From: an uncultured Bacteroidia bacterium
Lineage (GTDB): Bacteria > Bacteroidota > Bacteroidia > Bacteroidales > UBA932
Assembly: GCA_902774145.1 (NCBI GenBank)
Contig: CACYHC010000015.1
Span: 24,536-88,535 of the forward strand
Length of the DNA: 64,000 nucleotides
Reading direction: 5' to 3'
Shown here: in pieces, positions 35,611 through 45,488 of the stretch
Layout: the number at the start of each line of letters is the position of its first letter
Numbering within the stretch: position 1 is the first letter of the stretch
Position numbers and translations under genes: made by a program
Notes under the pieces: generated by a model
The model's input: only the letters and a program-made list of their open reading frames with translations
Databases searched by the model: none
Told to the model about the DNA's origin: nothing

Positions 35611-36956
35611 TTTGTTCCGGCTTTTTCCCTTACGGCGGCCATGGATTCCGTATCATCCTTCACCTCCGGCTTCACCGTTGTCTTGTCAAGGCTGACGCCC
35701 TTGACGCTGCCTCCCCAGATGGTGTTATTCTCCCAAAAGATGGCGGAGGCGGGGGTGCCTTCCAGCACCTGGACGGGGATCATATACGATTTGGACGATA
35801 CAAAAATATTGCCGCTGACTTTCAGATTCTGCGGTGCGCTGTCCTGGGTGGAGCGGGTGCCGTAATTGACGAAAAGCCCGTAGCGGCAGTCCACAAAGAC
35901 GTTGTCCCGGACCGTCGCATCCTTTACCGTCCAGTATCCGTTGAGCGCCGCTTCGCTTTCGCCTTTCACGACGCACAGGGCGCTTTTATAGTTCGTCCCC
36001 GTGAGGTTCAGGAACGTGTTTTTCTCCACGAGGTGGCCTTCGCCGATAATCCGCACTCCGCCGACTTCCGTCTTTCCGCCGGAAAGGAAATAATTCCCGC
36101 GAACGATGCAGTTGTTCCCGTGACGCAGTGTCAGGGTGCCTTCCCCTTCTTCGAAAAGGTTCCCCTCATAGAGGTTTCCGCAACTCTTGTTGGAGATGAT
36201 TTCAGCCAGTTCACCGTTGCAGCGCTGGAAATGGTTGCCGCTCACGGTGCAGCAGGCGTCGGACATGGAAAAATCACTGGTCCCGATGCGCAGGGCCTCC
36301 TGGCCGTTGCGTGCTTTCCCGGCGTCGTCGTAATGGGTATAGGGGCGCGTGAAATAGTTGTTCCTGATGATATGGCGGGGGACAATGCCGTCCTCCATCC
36401 ATACCACCATGAGGCAGCCCATGTTCCGCTTGTCGATGAAGGTGCAGGAGGAAATTTCATTGTGCTGCCCGTACAGGGAAACCCACTTCGTATCGACGGT
36501 GGAGGCTTTGCTGCCGCTCCCGTCGATTTTGCAGTCCGAAATCCTGCAGTGGCTGCTTCCTTTGGCGAAGGTCAGGACGGAGCCTTTGACCGAGGTGTCG
36601 AGCCCCTTGAAGCAAAAGCCCTCCGCGACGAGCCAGCTGCCCTGCAACTGGATGGACGATACGCCCGTAAAGATGACTTTCCCGGGGGTGCGGGCCTTCA
36701 GCGTAACCGGGGCGCCTTCCTTCCCGTTGCAGGTCATTTTGAGCGCTACGGCATCATAGGTGCCGTCTTCCCAGACGATGACCGTTCCCGGGACCGCCCC
36801 GCTCACCGCCTTCTTGAAAGAGGCGGCGTCGCTGACGGAGATGACGCTCTCGCCGGCGGGCAGGGGACCGGGGGTTGCGGAACCGGCATCCTGGCAGGCC
36901 CCCAGAAGGAGACCTGCCAGGACGGCGGCGTATTTGATGGACTGCTGATGCATCAT
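35604..36956 (-). CDS. PL6 family alginate lyase, short form
   Basis: The 450-aa lipoprotein (VLAGLLLGACQD) is a single-domain PL6 enzyme. It shares the family core with its neighbour: NGELAEIISNKSCGNLYEGN with the catalytic lysine, TLTLRHGNN with the arginine, and VGGVRIIGEGH. It lacks the second beta-helix. One long and one short PL6 often occur together and differ in preference for mannuronate or guluronate blocks. It overlaps the upstream IPT gene by 4 bp (ATGA). Confidence 0.9.
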   Translation of the reverse strand: MMHQQSIKYAAVLAGLLLGACQDAGSATPGPLPAGESVISVSDAASFKKAVSGAVPGTVIVWEDGTYDAVALKMTCNGKEGAPVTLKARTPGKVIFTGVSSIQLQGSWLVAEGFCFKGLDTSVKGSVLTFAKGSSHCRISDCKIDGSGSKASTVDTKWVSLYGQHNEISSCTFIDKRNMGCLMVVWMEDGIVPRHIIRNNYFTRPYTHYDDAGKARNGQEALRIGTSDFSMSDACCTVSGNHFQRCNGELAEIISNKSCGNLYEGNLFEEGEGTLTLRHGNNCIVRGNYFLSGGKTEVGGVRIIGEGHLVEKNTFLNLTGTNYKSALCVVKGESEAALNGYWTVKDATVRDNVFVDCRYGLFVNYGTRSTQDSAPQNLKVSGNIFVSSKSYMIPVQVLEGTPASAIFWENNTIWGGSVKGVSLDKTTVKPEVKDDTESMAAVREKAGTKW

Positions 36957-38869
36957 TCCCCTGAAGCCTGGGACCAGTAGAGGTCGATTTCAATATAGCC
37001 CTCGCGGCTGGCGAGCGCAAGCCCCGTGGCGGGGTCCGCGCAGGTGATGTCGCGTATATACAGGTAACCGGAGCGCATGACATCGTCCGCCGAGGTGGTC
37101 TTTCCACCCGTGGCTCCCACTTCGTATTTTACATACTGGACGGCGATGACGCTGCCTTTCACCCAGGTCGAGCCCTCGGCCGTGCCGAAGGCGGGCGCGC
37201 TGGTCGAGGCGTTCTGGAAACCTTCCAGGATGTCTTCAAGGCTGCCGGAGGCCACGGCGGTCTTCAGCTCGCCTTCTCCCATAATCTTCATGTACAGGAT
37301 GGGCGTGCCGAAGGTGGAAGGCAGGGCGGTGTTGCTGGAGAGGACATGGGTCTTCAGCTGGGAGGCGGAGTTCGCCGGGTTCTGGAAAGCCAGTTTGTGC
37401 GCGCTGGAAGCCGTTGCAAACAGGTAGGGCCGGGCGGCATAGTAGTCGTCCTTGCTGCCGTTGATTTTGTTGGACGAGGTCACGGTGTTGCTGCCGCTTG
37501 CGGCGGGCGCATCGACGGGGGTGTCGAACCATTCGTCAACCGAGATGACCCGTCCTTCATTGAGCAGGATGAAGGCGTTCTGGCGGTTATAGTCGGGATA
37601 GGTGCTCTTGGAATTGGAGCCGATGCCGATGCGCAGCCCCTTCGTATAATAGAAGGGATGTACCTTGAGGGTGCCGAAGTCGGCTTTGTTGCCTCCGTTC
37701 CAGATGGCGGTGAGCGTTATTTCCCGCGCGGCGGAACCGTCCATGCCTGCGGGAATCACGAAGGCGGCTTTCACATCGTCGGCGGGGGAACTGAGTTCCA
37801 CTTCCTTGCCGTCCAGTTCAAATTTCTCGATGCTTGCGAAGTTTTCTCCGCGCACGACGACTTCGCGGCCGAGATAGAATCCGTCATAACCCTCGTCGGC
37901 GGGTGTCGCGGAAACGAATATCGGAGCCGCCGGGCCGATGGGCGTGGTGTCGATGGTGAATCCGGCGCATACCGAAGCCTGCTGTCCGGGAGTTCCGTAC
38001 ACCGCGATGAGGGCCTTCGTCGCAATGGCGGGGTCCTGCAGGGCGAGTCCGGAAGGAATCTTGGCCTCGATGGCGGCGGCGCTGGAAGAAACGATGAGAA
38101 TCTGCTCGTCGCCCCAGAGGAGCGCCTGCACGAGGTCGAGGTTCTGCCCGTTGAAGGTAATTTCATCGCCGAGGTGCAGCGCTGCGGTCTGGGTATAGGC
38201 CTCGAACACGGGAATCCGGTATTTGAACGTTCCCTCGAAAGGGATTTCGCCGCCGGCCCAGAGGGCGGTGGCGCCCACTTCGGTGTCCGCTTCCGTCACC
38301 GTCATCGCGGGGATGTTGAAACTGAGTGCGTTGCCTGCCTGAGCGGTGAAATCGGAGGCGGGAATGTTCACGCTGCCCAGGGATACGGCGGTGATGCAGT
38401 CCAGGTTGCGTCCGCTGACGGTAATGCCCGTCCCGGCGGTCCCTTCCTTCGGCTCCCAGCTGCTGACGGACGGGTCGGTGACGGGAACGGTGATGAAGTA
38501 ATCATAAAGGAATACCACCGTTTCCCGGTCCGCGTCATATACGCGGAGTTCCACCAGCTGGGGATCGTCCTTTTGGGGAAGCCCCAGATCCGGAACGATG
38601 AAACTCAGGGTCTTGAATTCCTGTAATGCGATTTCGGCTTCCGTTTCATTCAGGGTCACCTTGCCCGCCTTGTCCAGGTTCACGCCCTTCATCGTGACCG
38701 TGGTGCCGGTATATGCCCGCACAGTTCCGCTCTCGTTCGTATTGGGACTCAACACCTCCGTGGTGACGTTTACGGCAGGGGTATTTTTGATTTCCCGGCC
38801 CTGGGGGGTGCAGCATACCGCAAGCAGCAATGCCGCACCGACGGCCTGTATTGAAAATATGCGTTTCAT
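36953..38869 (-). CDS. IPT/TIG-domain surface lipoprotein (SusE/F position)
   Basis: The 638-aa protein has a lipoprotein signal (ALLLAVCCTPQ) and several IPT/TIG immunoglobulin-like repeats (TGTTVTMKGVNLDKAG, GTAGTGITVSGRNLDC, YLGREVVVRGENFAS). A C-terminal ~200-residue domain is probably carbohydrate-binding. Its place after SusC/SusD matches surface glycan-binding proteins that hold polysaccharide for uptake. The ATG at 38869 begins the signal peptide, one base after the preceding stop. Confidence 0.78.
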   Translation of the reverse strand: MKRIFSIQAVGAALLLAVCCTPQGREIKNTPAVNVTTEVLSPNTNESGTVRAYTGTTVTMKGVNLDKAGKVTLNETEAEIALQEFKTLSFIVPDLGLPQKDDPQLVELRVYDADRETVVFLYDYFITVPVTDPSVSSWEPKEGTAGTGITVSGRNLDCITAVSLGSVNIPASDFTAQAGNALSFNIPAMTVTEADTEVGATALWAGGEIPFEGTFKYRIPVFEAYTQTAALHLGDEITFNGQNLDLVQALLWGDEQILIVSSSAAAIEAKIPSGLALQDPAIATKALIAVYGTPGQQASVCAGFTIDTTPIGPAAPIFVSATPADEGYDGFYLGREVVVRGENFASIEKFELDGKEVELSSPADDVKAAFVIPAGMDGSAAREITLTAIWNGGNKADFGTLKVHPFYYTKGLRIGIGSNSKSTYPDYNRQNAFILLNEGRVISVDEWFDTPVDAPAASGSNTVTSSNKINGSKDDYYAARPYLFATASSAHKLAFQNPANSASQLKTHVLSSNTALPSTFGTPILYMKIMGEGELKTAVASGSLEDILEGFQNASTSAPAFGTAEGSTWVKGSVIAVQYVKYEVGATGGKTTSADDVMRSGYLYIRDITCADPATGLALASREGYIEIDLYWSQASGE

Positions 38870-38870
38870 G

Positions 38871-40577
38871 TCAAATCTTGGTATAATCGTAATCATACTT
38901 CTGCCAGTAGCAGTTGAAGCTTATCCTGGAGCCGCCGTAGTTGCTGTTGTTATAAACGCCCCAGTCGATTCCGGTAATGTGGAGTATGCCAAGCCGTTTG
39001 ATGTTGGCGGCGGGATTACTCTTTATATAACCGTTGTTGCGGTAGTAGGCGACCAGCAGCACCGCATCCGGCTTGTAGCCGTCCTCATCGGCCATCTTTT
39101 CCGTCTGGTGATCGCACCAGGCACTGGACTTCAGGCCTCCGGCAAAGGAAGATACGGAGATTCCGGCAATCGTATTCTCTTCCACATTGACAGGGAAGAG
39201 CGCTTCGTTGATGTTTTCGATTTCACCGGCCTTTACCTTCGCCACCAGGTCGCGCTCGGCGGCCGACGACGCCTCGGGGTTGAGGTAGCGGAACGCCAGG
39301 ATCGGCGTGCCGGGGAGCGTCGTGTTCCCGCCGGGCACGCGGTAATCATTGGCCGGCGTGCCACTGAAACTGATGAAGAAATTCTTGAGCTGGCTGTTGG
39401 AATTGGCCGGGGAGTTGAGCTGAAGGACATTGCCGCTGACCGCGGAAATGAAGAAGTAGGGGAGTACGGAATCGTATTCCTCGTCACTCACTACGCCGGG
39501 CTTGGGATTGTTGGCTTCATTCCACTGGGAATTCGTGTATTTGAGTGCAACGGGATCCAGCACATCCTTCCATTTCGCGTTTTCGTAGGCCTTTCCGTTT
39601 TCGGGGGAGAAGAAGGAGACGTATTCATTCTTCTCCGTACGTCCCTGGGCCCATACAATCACATTCTCCCAGAACTTGACGAAGGGAACGAATACGGTGA
39701 AATCCTCGGCGATCACGATGGATTCGTTGCCTGCAAAGAACCACACGGTAAGGGGTACCGACGTGTCTCCGTCCTGAAAATCTCCGGCCGGCACGGTGAA
39801 ACTGAGCTTGCCGCTCTCCTTGAAGAATACGGCTTCCCAGTCGCCTACCATGACCTTTTCAATGTTCCCGAGGTTCTCTCCCGTAAGGGTGACGCTCTTG
39901 CCGACGGCGGTGCGCCCGAGCGTCACCGCATCGAATTTCGGGACATATTTGATGACCTCGATGGACGGCGCTCCCGCCAGCGGGGTATAGACGGTGGCGC
40001 TGCCGTCGAAGTAGCCGAGCGTGATACGCGCCGCGGTCCCTTCGACGTAAGGGACCTTCAGGACCAGTTCTTCGTCGGTTGCGGAAATGATCGTTGCCTC
40101 ATGGCCGTTTTCATATCCGTCGGAGGTAAAGCGGACGGAAGTGACCGCGCCGAGTCCGGTCCCGGCCACCAGGATTTCCTCGCCCATCTCCGCGCTCGCC
40201 TGAAGCAGGCTTGCGGTGAGTGAGGGAACGACGAGGGTGCAGGTGAACGAGGCCTCGGACACGCCGCTGCCGATACTGTTATACAGGGTGATTTTTCCGG
40301 ACGTAACATCCTTTCCGACCCTTACGGAGAGCCGGGAAGGGGAAACCTTTTCCGATATTTCCACCTCGACTTCGCCGATTTTGGCCTTGTTTACCGCATT
40401 CAGGTGTTCCCCTGTAATGACAATCACGGACCCGGCGGGGCCGGACAGGGGGCTGAACGAACTGATGGTCGGGGCGGCGTCGGAAACTTCGTCTATGCTG
40501 AGGTTCTCGCAGGAACTCAGGCTGAAGAAGATTCCAAGCATGGCGGCCGCGCCGTACAGATAGCTATATGCTTTCAT
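38871..40577 (-). CDS. IPT/TIG-domain surface lipoprotein (SusE/F position)
   Basis: The 568-aa lipoprotein (MLGIFFSLSSCEN) has at least three TIG-type repeats (GPAGSVIVITGEHLNAV, EMGEEILVAGTGLGAV, AVGKSVTLTGENLGNIE). The C-terminal region parallels the neighbouring 638-aa protein (both contain NSNSQLK or a SQLKTHV-like block before PGTPIL), so the two are paralogues. The likely role is alginate binding at the surface. The ATG at 40577 is used in preference to the TTG three codons upstream. Confidence 0.78.
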   Translation of the reverse strand: MKAYSYLYGAAAMLGIFFSLSSCENLSIDEVSDAAPTISSFSPLSGPAGSVIVITGEHLNAVNKAKIGEVEVEISEKVSPSRLSVRVGKDVTSGKITLYNSIGSGVSEASFTCTLVVPSLTASLLQASAEMGEEILVAGTGLGAVTSVRFTSDGYENGHEATIISATDEELVLKVPYVEGTAARITLGYFDGSATVYTPLAGAPSIEVIKYVPKFDAVTLGRTAVGKSVTLTGENLGNIEKVMVGDWEAVFFKESGKLSFTVPAGDFQDGDTSVPLTVWFFAGNESIVIAEDFTVFVPFVKFWENVIVWAQGRTEKNEYVSFFSPENGKAYENAKWKDVLDPVALKYTNSQWNEANNPKPGVVSDEEYDSVLPYFFISAVSGNVLQLNSPANSNSQLKNFFISFSGTPANDYRVPGGNTTLPGTPILAFRYLNPEASSAAERDLVAKVKAGEIENINEALFPVNVEENTIAGISVSSFAGGLKSSAWCDHQTEKMADEDGYKPDAVLLVAYYRNNGYIKSNPAANIKRLGILHITGIDWGVYNNSNYGGSRISFNCYWQKYDYDYTKI

Positions 40578-40596
40578 GGTGTTCAAACTTATAGGT

Positions 40597-42105
40597 CTAA
40601 TATCCGGGATTCTGGGCCACGGTTTTGTTGATGTTCGTTACTGAAACGGGAATGGGAAGCAGCGTCTGCCATTCCGAGATCGGATTTACGATATAGTCGT
40701 ATCCGGCGTAGAAGGCTTCCGATTCGAGGTAGGCATTGACGGTCGCTACGGCCACGCCCCAGCGCATCAGGTCCATCCAGCGCTGATTCTCAAAGGCCAG
40801 TTCGAGGCGGCGTTCGTTCCGTACGGCCTGGCGGAAGAGGTACTTCGAGGCGAGCTGGTCCGTGCTGTACGGGGCAATGCCGGCCCTCTCCCTGACGGCG
40901 TTGAGCCGGGCCAGGGCGTCTGCGCCGGGACCGGAAATCTCGTTGCTCATCTCGGCCCAGAGCAGCATGACGTCCGCAAGGCGGATGACGGGAAAATCGT
41001 TCTCCGCATCAAACTCGCTGGTCATGGCGGGGTCGATGAATTTGTTGCAGTAGCGCCCGTTTGCGCCTTCCACCCACAGTCCCGTGGTGCTGTTATAGTA
41101 AGTCTCCCGCAGGCAGACATCCTTGCGAAGGTCGGTGCCGCCCGCATTGAAGGCGGCGATCAGGTTGTCGGAAGGATAATTGTAGTGCTTTGGAGCCCCG
41201 ACGGCCACGTTTCCTCCATTGTTGATGGGGGCGTAGAGCGTGGTGAAGGGGGAGCCGATACCCAGTTTCCCGCTGCGGTAGCGGACGGCGAAGATGATTT
41301 CCGGATTGTACTCATTTCCAGTGTCGAAAATCTCCGCATAGGGCACCAGCGCCGCACCGCTCATGGGATTTCCGCATTCTTCGAGTACTTCGCCGAGAAG
41401 TTTCAGTCCGAGCGCGTATTTGTCATCTCCGGGCTTATAGCGGGTGGCATAAACCTTGGCGAGCATCGCCTTTGCGGTTTTGAGGTCGGCACGTCCGGTC
41501 TCGGAGGCAGGGACGGCTGCGGGAAGGAGTTCACCGTCCACAACGGCCTCAAGGTCCTTTTCGATGAAATCCCAGACCGTTTCGGCCGGGCTGCGCTGCA
41601 TGTGCCGGGCTTCGTCGGCCCCGGTCTTCTTTTCCACGATGAAAACAGGACCCCAGAGGCGCACGAGGTTGAAATACATCCATGCGCGGAGGAACCGGGC
41701 TTCTCCTTCGAAGCGGGCGTGCAGCACCTTGTCATCCACGACGCCGAGATTCTCCAGTACGTTGTTGGCCCTGTTGATTACGACATAGGAGGCATCCCAG
41801 TAATCCTGGACCCAGGCATTGGCCGTGAGGACCACATTCTGGTCGAACTGCTCGATCAGTTTTGTGTCGGAGGACGTGGAGCCGGTGCCCCGCATGCGCA
41901 CGTTGTCGCTGCGCAGGTCCGTCATCGCCCATTCGTTGTAGAGTACGTCGTACAGTCCGTTGTAAACACCTGTCACGAGATTGTTTACGGAAGAAGCGTC
42001 TTTTACGTAAACGGCTGCCGCAACCTCGGAGTAGGGTGCCTTGTCAAGATTGCAGGAAGAGGCAATCGCGGCAAAGACTGTCAGAATGAAGATATATCTT
42101 TTCAT
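40597..42105 (-). CDS. SusD family alginate-binding lipoprotein
   Basis: The 502-aa surface lipoprotein (FAAIASSCNLDK) has the SusD/RagB helical fold: AWVQDYWDASYVVINRANNV, the TPR-like FEGEARFLRAWMYFNLVRLWG, and the C-terminal LAFENQRWMDLMRWG. SusD proteins cap the SusC channel and hand over oligosaccharides. It lies 12 bp after susC and is probably specific for alginate oligomers, judging from its operon. Confidence 0.93.
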   Translation of the reverse strand: MKRYIFILTVFAAIASSCNLDKAPYSEVAAAVYVKDASSVNNLVTGVYNGLYDVLYNEWAMTDLRSDNVRMRGTGSTSSDTKLIEQFDQNVVLTANAWVQDYWDASYVVINRANNVLENLGVVDDKVLHARFEGEARFLRAWMYFNLVRLWGPVFIVEKKTGADEARHMQRSPAETVWDFIEKDLEAVVDGELLPAAVPASETGRADLKTAKAMLAKVYATRYKPGDDKYALGLKLLGEVLEECGNPMSGAALVPYAEIFDTGNEYNPEIIFAVRYRSGKLGIGSPFTTLYAPINNGGNVAVGAPKHYNYPSDNLIAAFNAGGTDLRKDVCLRETYYNSTTGLWVEGANGRYCNKFIDPAMTSEFDAENDFPVIRLADVMLLWAEMSNEISGPGADALARLNAVRERAGIAPYSTDQLASKYLFRQAVRNERRLELAFENQRWMDLMRWGVAVATVNAYLESEAFYAGYDYIVNPISEWQTLLPIPVSVTNINKTVAQNPGY

Positions 42106-42117
42106 CTCGGTTCAGAT

Positions 42118-45100
42118 TTAGAATTTCACGTCGATTCCGAAAGTGTAGGTGGAGGTGATGGGGAATCCGCCCCTCTGGTAGCCGGAGATCATCGGCGAGG
42201 AATAGACTCCGCCGGTGTAGCGGGATTCGGGATTCACGCCCTTGTAATCCGGAGCCCAGATGTAGGCCAGGTTGTTCCCGGTGAGGTAGAGCCGCAGGCC
42301 TCCGAGTTTGCCCTTGAAGACCTTGCTGTTGAAGGTGTACCCGACAGTCGCGTTGCGGAGGCAGACATAGGAGCCGTCCTGGAGCGGATAGTCGGTGAAC
42401 ATGATGTCGTAGCCGTTCTTGCCGTAAGGCACGCGCCCGTTTCCGGGGTGTTCTTCGCTCACCCAGCGGTCCTTTAGGTATGCGGCGTTGTATTTATGCG
42501 TTTCATTGTAGAACACGTCCCCGTTGAAGACCGTCACGCCCTGCACGCCCTGGATGAGGAAGGAAATGTCCAGGCCCTTATACTTAAAGGTGTTGGTCAT
42601 GCCATAGGTGAACATGGGGTAGGGGTTGCCGAGGGGGACGCGGTCGTTGTCGTCCAGTTTCCCGTCGCCGTTGGCATCCCATATCCTGAGCCCTCCCGGG
42701 ACATCATTGGCGAAGTGGGGATTGGCCTGGATTTCCGCCAGGCTGTTCCACACGCCCAGGGTCTTGAAGCCGTAATACTGGATAAGCGGTTCGCCCACCT
42801 GCGCAATGTAATTCTCATTGCGTTCTCCCTGGGTGATCTTGTTGCTCTCCCCGCCGATTTCGAGAAGTCTGTTGCGGGAGAGCGAGAAGTTGATGTCCGT
42901 GCCCCAGCTGAATTCGCGTTTCTTAATGTTGAGCGTATTCAACTGGATTTCGACGCCGGCGTTGCGCACGCGGCCGATATTGTTCCAGTAATGGGTGAAT
43001 CCGGTGAACGACTGCGTCGGCTGCTGGAACAGGAGGGCCCGGGTGATGGAATAGTATCCGTCCAGGGTCAGGTTGATCCTGTCTTTGAGAACGCTGAAGT
43101 CGATACCGACGTTGAATTCATCGGTCTGCTCCCAGGTGATATTGGGATTGGCCAGGGTGCTAGAGATGTTGGCGGTTCCGGTGGCGAGCGTTCCATTGCC
43201 GCTGCCGAAGGCGTAATTCGCACCTCCGAGTACTTCCAGGGCGGACCAGTAGTCCACGTTGTTGTTTCCCGTGACACCGTAGGATGCCCTGAGTTTCAGG
43301 GTGTTGATCCAGCCCACATGCTGCATCCACGGCTCCTGGGAAATTCTCCATCCCGCCGATACCGAGGGGAACCAGGCATTGCGGTGGCCTTCCGTGAAAA
43401 GGGAAGAGCGGTCCAGACGGATGGAAGCCGAAATCAGATATTTGTCGGCATAACTGTAACTTGCCCTGGCAAGTGCGGATTCAAGGATCTTGTCGGGGTA
43501 GCGGAAAGTGCCGGTTCCGGCGCCGTTGCCGTTGTTTTCAGCTGCCAGCGTGAAAATCGTCGCGGCATTCAGGGTGTGGATGTCGTCGGTGGGGAAGCCG
43601 CTTCCTTCGAGAGAAACCCGCTGCACGCGCGTATTCTCGATGGTATAGCCGGCCAGCAGGTCCAGTTTGTGGCGGCCCTTCACGAGATTGTAGGTGAGGG
43701 TGTTCTCGCTGAGCAGATCGACATAGAGGAGGCTGTTGAAGGTCGCCGTACTCGGATTGCCGTCCTTGCGCGCGTTTGCGTTCTCATAGGTGTAGGAAGG
43801 TGCGTAGCGCACGTTGAATCCGTTGGAGGTCTTGAATTTCAAGCCCTTGACGATGTTGATTTCCAGATAGACGTTGCCCAGTCCGCTGAACGACTCGCCC
43901 CAGCGCTCGGTATTGGCCATGATGCTCTTGGGGTTGTTGTTGGCGGAATTGAACGGGCTTACGTTGCGGTCCCAGCCGGGATTGCCGTAGGCATCTTCGG
44001 TCCCGGTAGGGGTGGTGATGCTGTTGAAGTGGCTTCCGCGCGCATATCCCGTATATCCTCCGGTAAAGGCGGTCGTCCAGTCGTTATGCATGACCGGCAG
44101 GAAGGAAGGCGTGCGGTAGAAATCGATGAAGTTGTTCATCGGCCGCTCGGTCTTCTGGTAACTGGCGGAAATGTTGTACCCGAAACTGAAGTGCCTGGAA
44201 AGGTCCACGTCCATTTTCGTGCGGAACTGGATTTTCTGCACGGAGTTCTGGAGCATGATACCCTGGTCCCTGGTGTAGGCGGCGGAAGTGTAGTAGCGCA
44301 TGGCCTTGCGTCCGCCGGAAACGGTGAATTGGGCGTTGGTGATGCCGGCGAAGTCGCGCAGGGCCTCCCGCTGCCAGTCCGTGGCGCCGATATTCCGCTC
44401 AATCCAGGCGGCGGCGCGGTCCTGGCCTTTTACGGCGGGACCTCCCACGGATTCCTCAAACTCCTGCAGGCGCAGATAGTCCGTCGCGCTGATGATGTCG
44501 TGCAGCTGGTAGGCCCGCTTGATGCCTTGGTAAACCTTTACCGAGTAGTGGGGCTCATCGGCCTTTCCGCTCTTGGTGGTCACCATGATGACGCCGTTGG
44601 CGGCACGGGAACCGTAGATGGCGGCCGAAGCGGCATCCTTCAGGATTTCAATGGACTTGATATCCGATGCGTTCACCGTGGAAAGGCCGTCCGGGACAGG
44701 GTAGCCGTCGATGATGATGAGCGGGCTGCTGTCCGCGGAAATGGACCCGGTGCCGCGGACGCGGATCGAGGGGGTCACGCCGACTTCCGATGTGGTGTTG
44801 GAGATGGTGAGTCCGGCAACCTGGCCCTGGAGGGCGGTGGTTACGTCGGAGACGGGCATATCCACAAAGGAGCCGTCCCCGCCGATTTTTGAGATGGAGC
44901 CGGTGAGGTGCGATTTCGCCTGCGTTCCGTAACCCACGACCACCACGTCGTCAAGCACCGTGGCATCGACGGAGAGTTTGACATTGATTTCCCGCTGGTT
45001 GCCGACGGGCATTTCCACGTTCCCGTATCCGAGGCTGGAAAAGACCAGGACCGTGTTGTTCGACGGGATGTCGATGGCATATTTCCCGTCCATGTCCGTA

Positions 45101-45261
45101 ACGGTCCCCGTGGTGGTACCCTTGATGACTACGGACGCCCCGGGCACCGGGCCGTCCTCGTCGGTAACGATACCGCGGACCGTCTTCCTGGGCGTCTGTG
45201 CGGCAGCCGTCAGGAAGGTCAGAAGCGCGATGAACAGCGCTGTCAATCTGAGTTTTGGCAT
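42118..45261 (-). CDS. SusC family TonB-dependent transporter for alginate oligomers
   Basis: The 1047-aa outer-membrane transporter has a signal peptide (FIALLTFLTAAAQ) and a carboxypeptidase-regulatory-like domain (VRGIVTDEDGPVPGASVVIK). The plug has IRVRGTGSISADSSPLIIID and ILKDAASAAIYGSRAANGV, and a 22-strand barrel ends YTFGIDVKF. It is the first gene of an alginate operon that runs on the minus strand to about 26 kb. A promoter and two candidate GntR operators precede it. Confidence 0.95.
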   Translation of the reverse strand: MPKLRLTALFIALLTFLTAAAQTPRKTVRGIVTDEDGPVPGASVVIKGTTTGTVTDMDGKYAIDIPSNNTVLVFSSLGYGNVEMPVGNQREINVKLSVDATVLDDVVVVGYGTQAKSHLTGSISKIGGDGSFVDMPVSDVTTALQGQVAGLTISNTTSEVGVTPSIRVRGTGSISADSSPLIIIDGYPVPDGLSTVNASDIKSIEILKDAASAAIYGSRAANGVIMVTTKSGKADEPHYSVKVYQGIKRAYQLHDIISATDYLRLQEFEESVGGPAVKGQDRAAAWIERNIGATDWQREALRDFAGITNAQFTVSGGRKAMRYYTSAAYTRDQGIMLQNSVQKIQFRTKMDVDLSRHFSFGYNISASYQKTERPMNNFIDFYRTPSFLPVMHNDWTTAFTGGYTGYARGSHFNSITTPTGTEDAYGNPGWDRNVSPFNSANNNPKSIMANTERWGESFSGLGNVYLEINIVKGLKFKTSNGFNVRYAPSYTYENANARKDGNPSTATFNSLLYVDLLSENTLTYNLVKGRHKLDLLAGYTIENTRVQRVSLEGSGFPTDDIHTLNAATIFTLAAENNGNGAGTGTFRYPDKILESALARASYSYADKYLISASIRLDRSSLFTEGHRNAWFPSVSAGWRISQEPWMQHVGWINTLKLRASYGVTGNNNVDYWSALEVLGGANYAFGSGNGTLATGTANISSTLANPNITWEQTDEFNVGIDFSVLKDRINLTLDGYYSITRALLFQQPTQSFTGFTHYWNNIGRVRNAGVEIQLNTLNIKKREFSWGTDINFSLSRNRLLEIGGESNKITQGERNENYIAQVGEPLIQYYGFKTLGVWNSLAEIQANPHFANDVPGGLRIWDANGDGKLDDNDRVPLGNPYPMFTYGMTNTFKYKGLDISFLIQGVQGVTVFNGDVFYNETHKYNAAYLKDRWVSEEHPGNGRVPYGKNGYDIMFTDYPLQDGSYVCLRNATVGYTFNSKVFKGKLGGLRLYLTGNNLAYIWAPDYKGVNPESRYTGGVYSSPMISGYQRGGFPITSTYTFGIDVKF

Positions 45262-45285
45262 AAAAAATGGCTATTAGTCTGTACT

Positions 45286-45351
45286 TTGGTTAACCAAATT
45301 GGTTGACCAGTTAAATTTTCGCAAATATAATCATAATCTCAAACAATGCAA
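45286..45351 (-). promoter_or_regulatory. susC promoter with two tandem TTGGT-N2-ACCAA operators
   Basis: On the minus strand TTG (45349-45351), 19 bases, then TATATTTG (45322-45329) form a good promoter. Directly downstream lie two inverted repeats: TTGGTTGACCAG (45299-45310) and the perfect TTGGTTAACCAA (45286-45297). They cover the transcription start and early leader, where a bound repressor would block transcription. The arms match the site between the esterase and lyase promoters. Confidence 0.65.
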
Positions 45352-45383
45352 GTATTTGAAAAAGAATTCCTAATTTTTCGGCC

Positions 45384-45461
45384 ATGACTCTTTCTAAAGC
45401 GACCGTCGAAAATCACATCTACAATGCGATGAAGCAGCTTAGGAGCAGGCTGCAAAAATAA
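45384..45461 (+). pseudogene. Remnant of an ECF sigma factor (region 4 end)
   Basis: Twenty-five codons (MTLSKATVENHIYNAMKQLR...) match the C-terminal helix-turn-helix of the ECF sigma factors that sit upstream of FecR/SusC genes in Bacteroidota. No upstream part of a sigma gene is present. It lies just inside the right boundary of the alginate locus and is probably left from an earlier rearrangement. The sequence that follows (to ~45530) contains no intact FecR gene. Confidence 0.6.
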
Positions 45462-45488
45462 TTTAGGTACTTTTCGTTTCTCGTGTCC

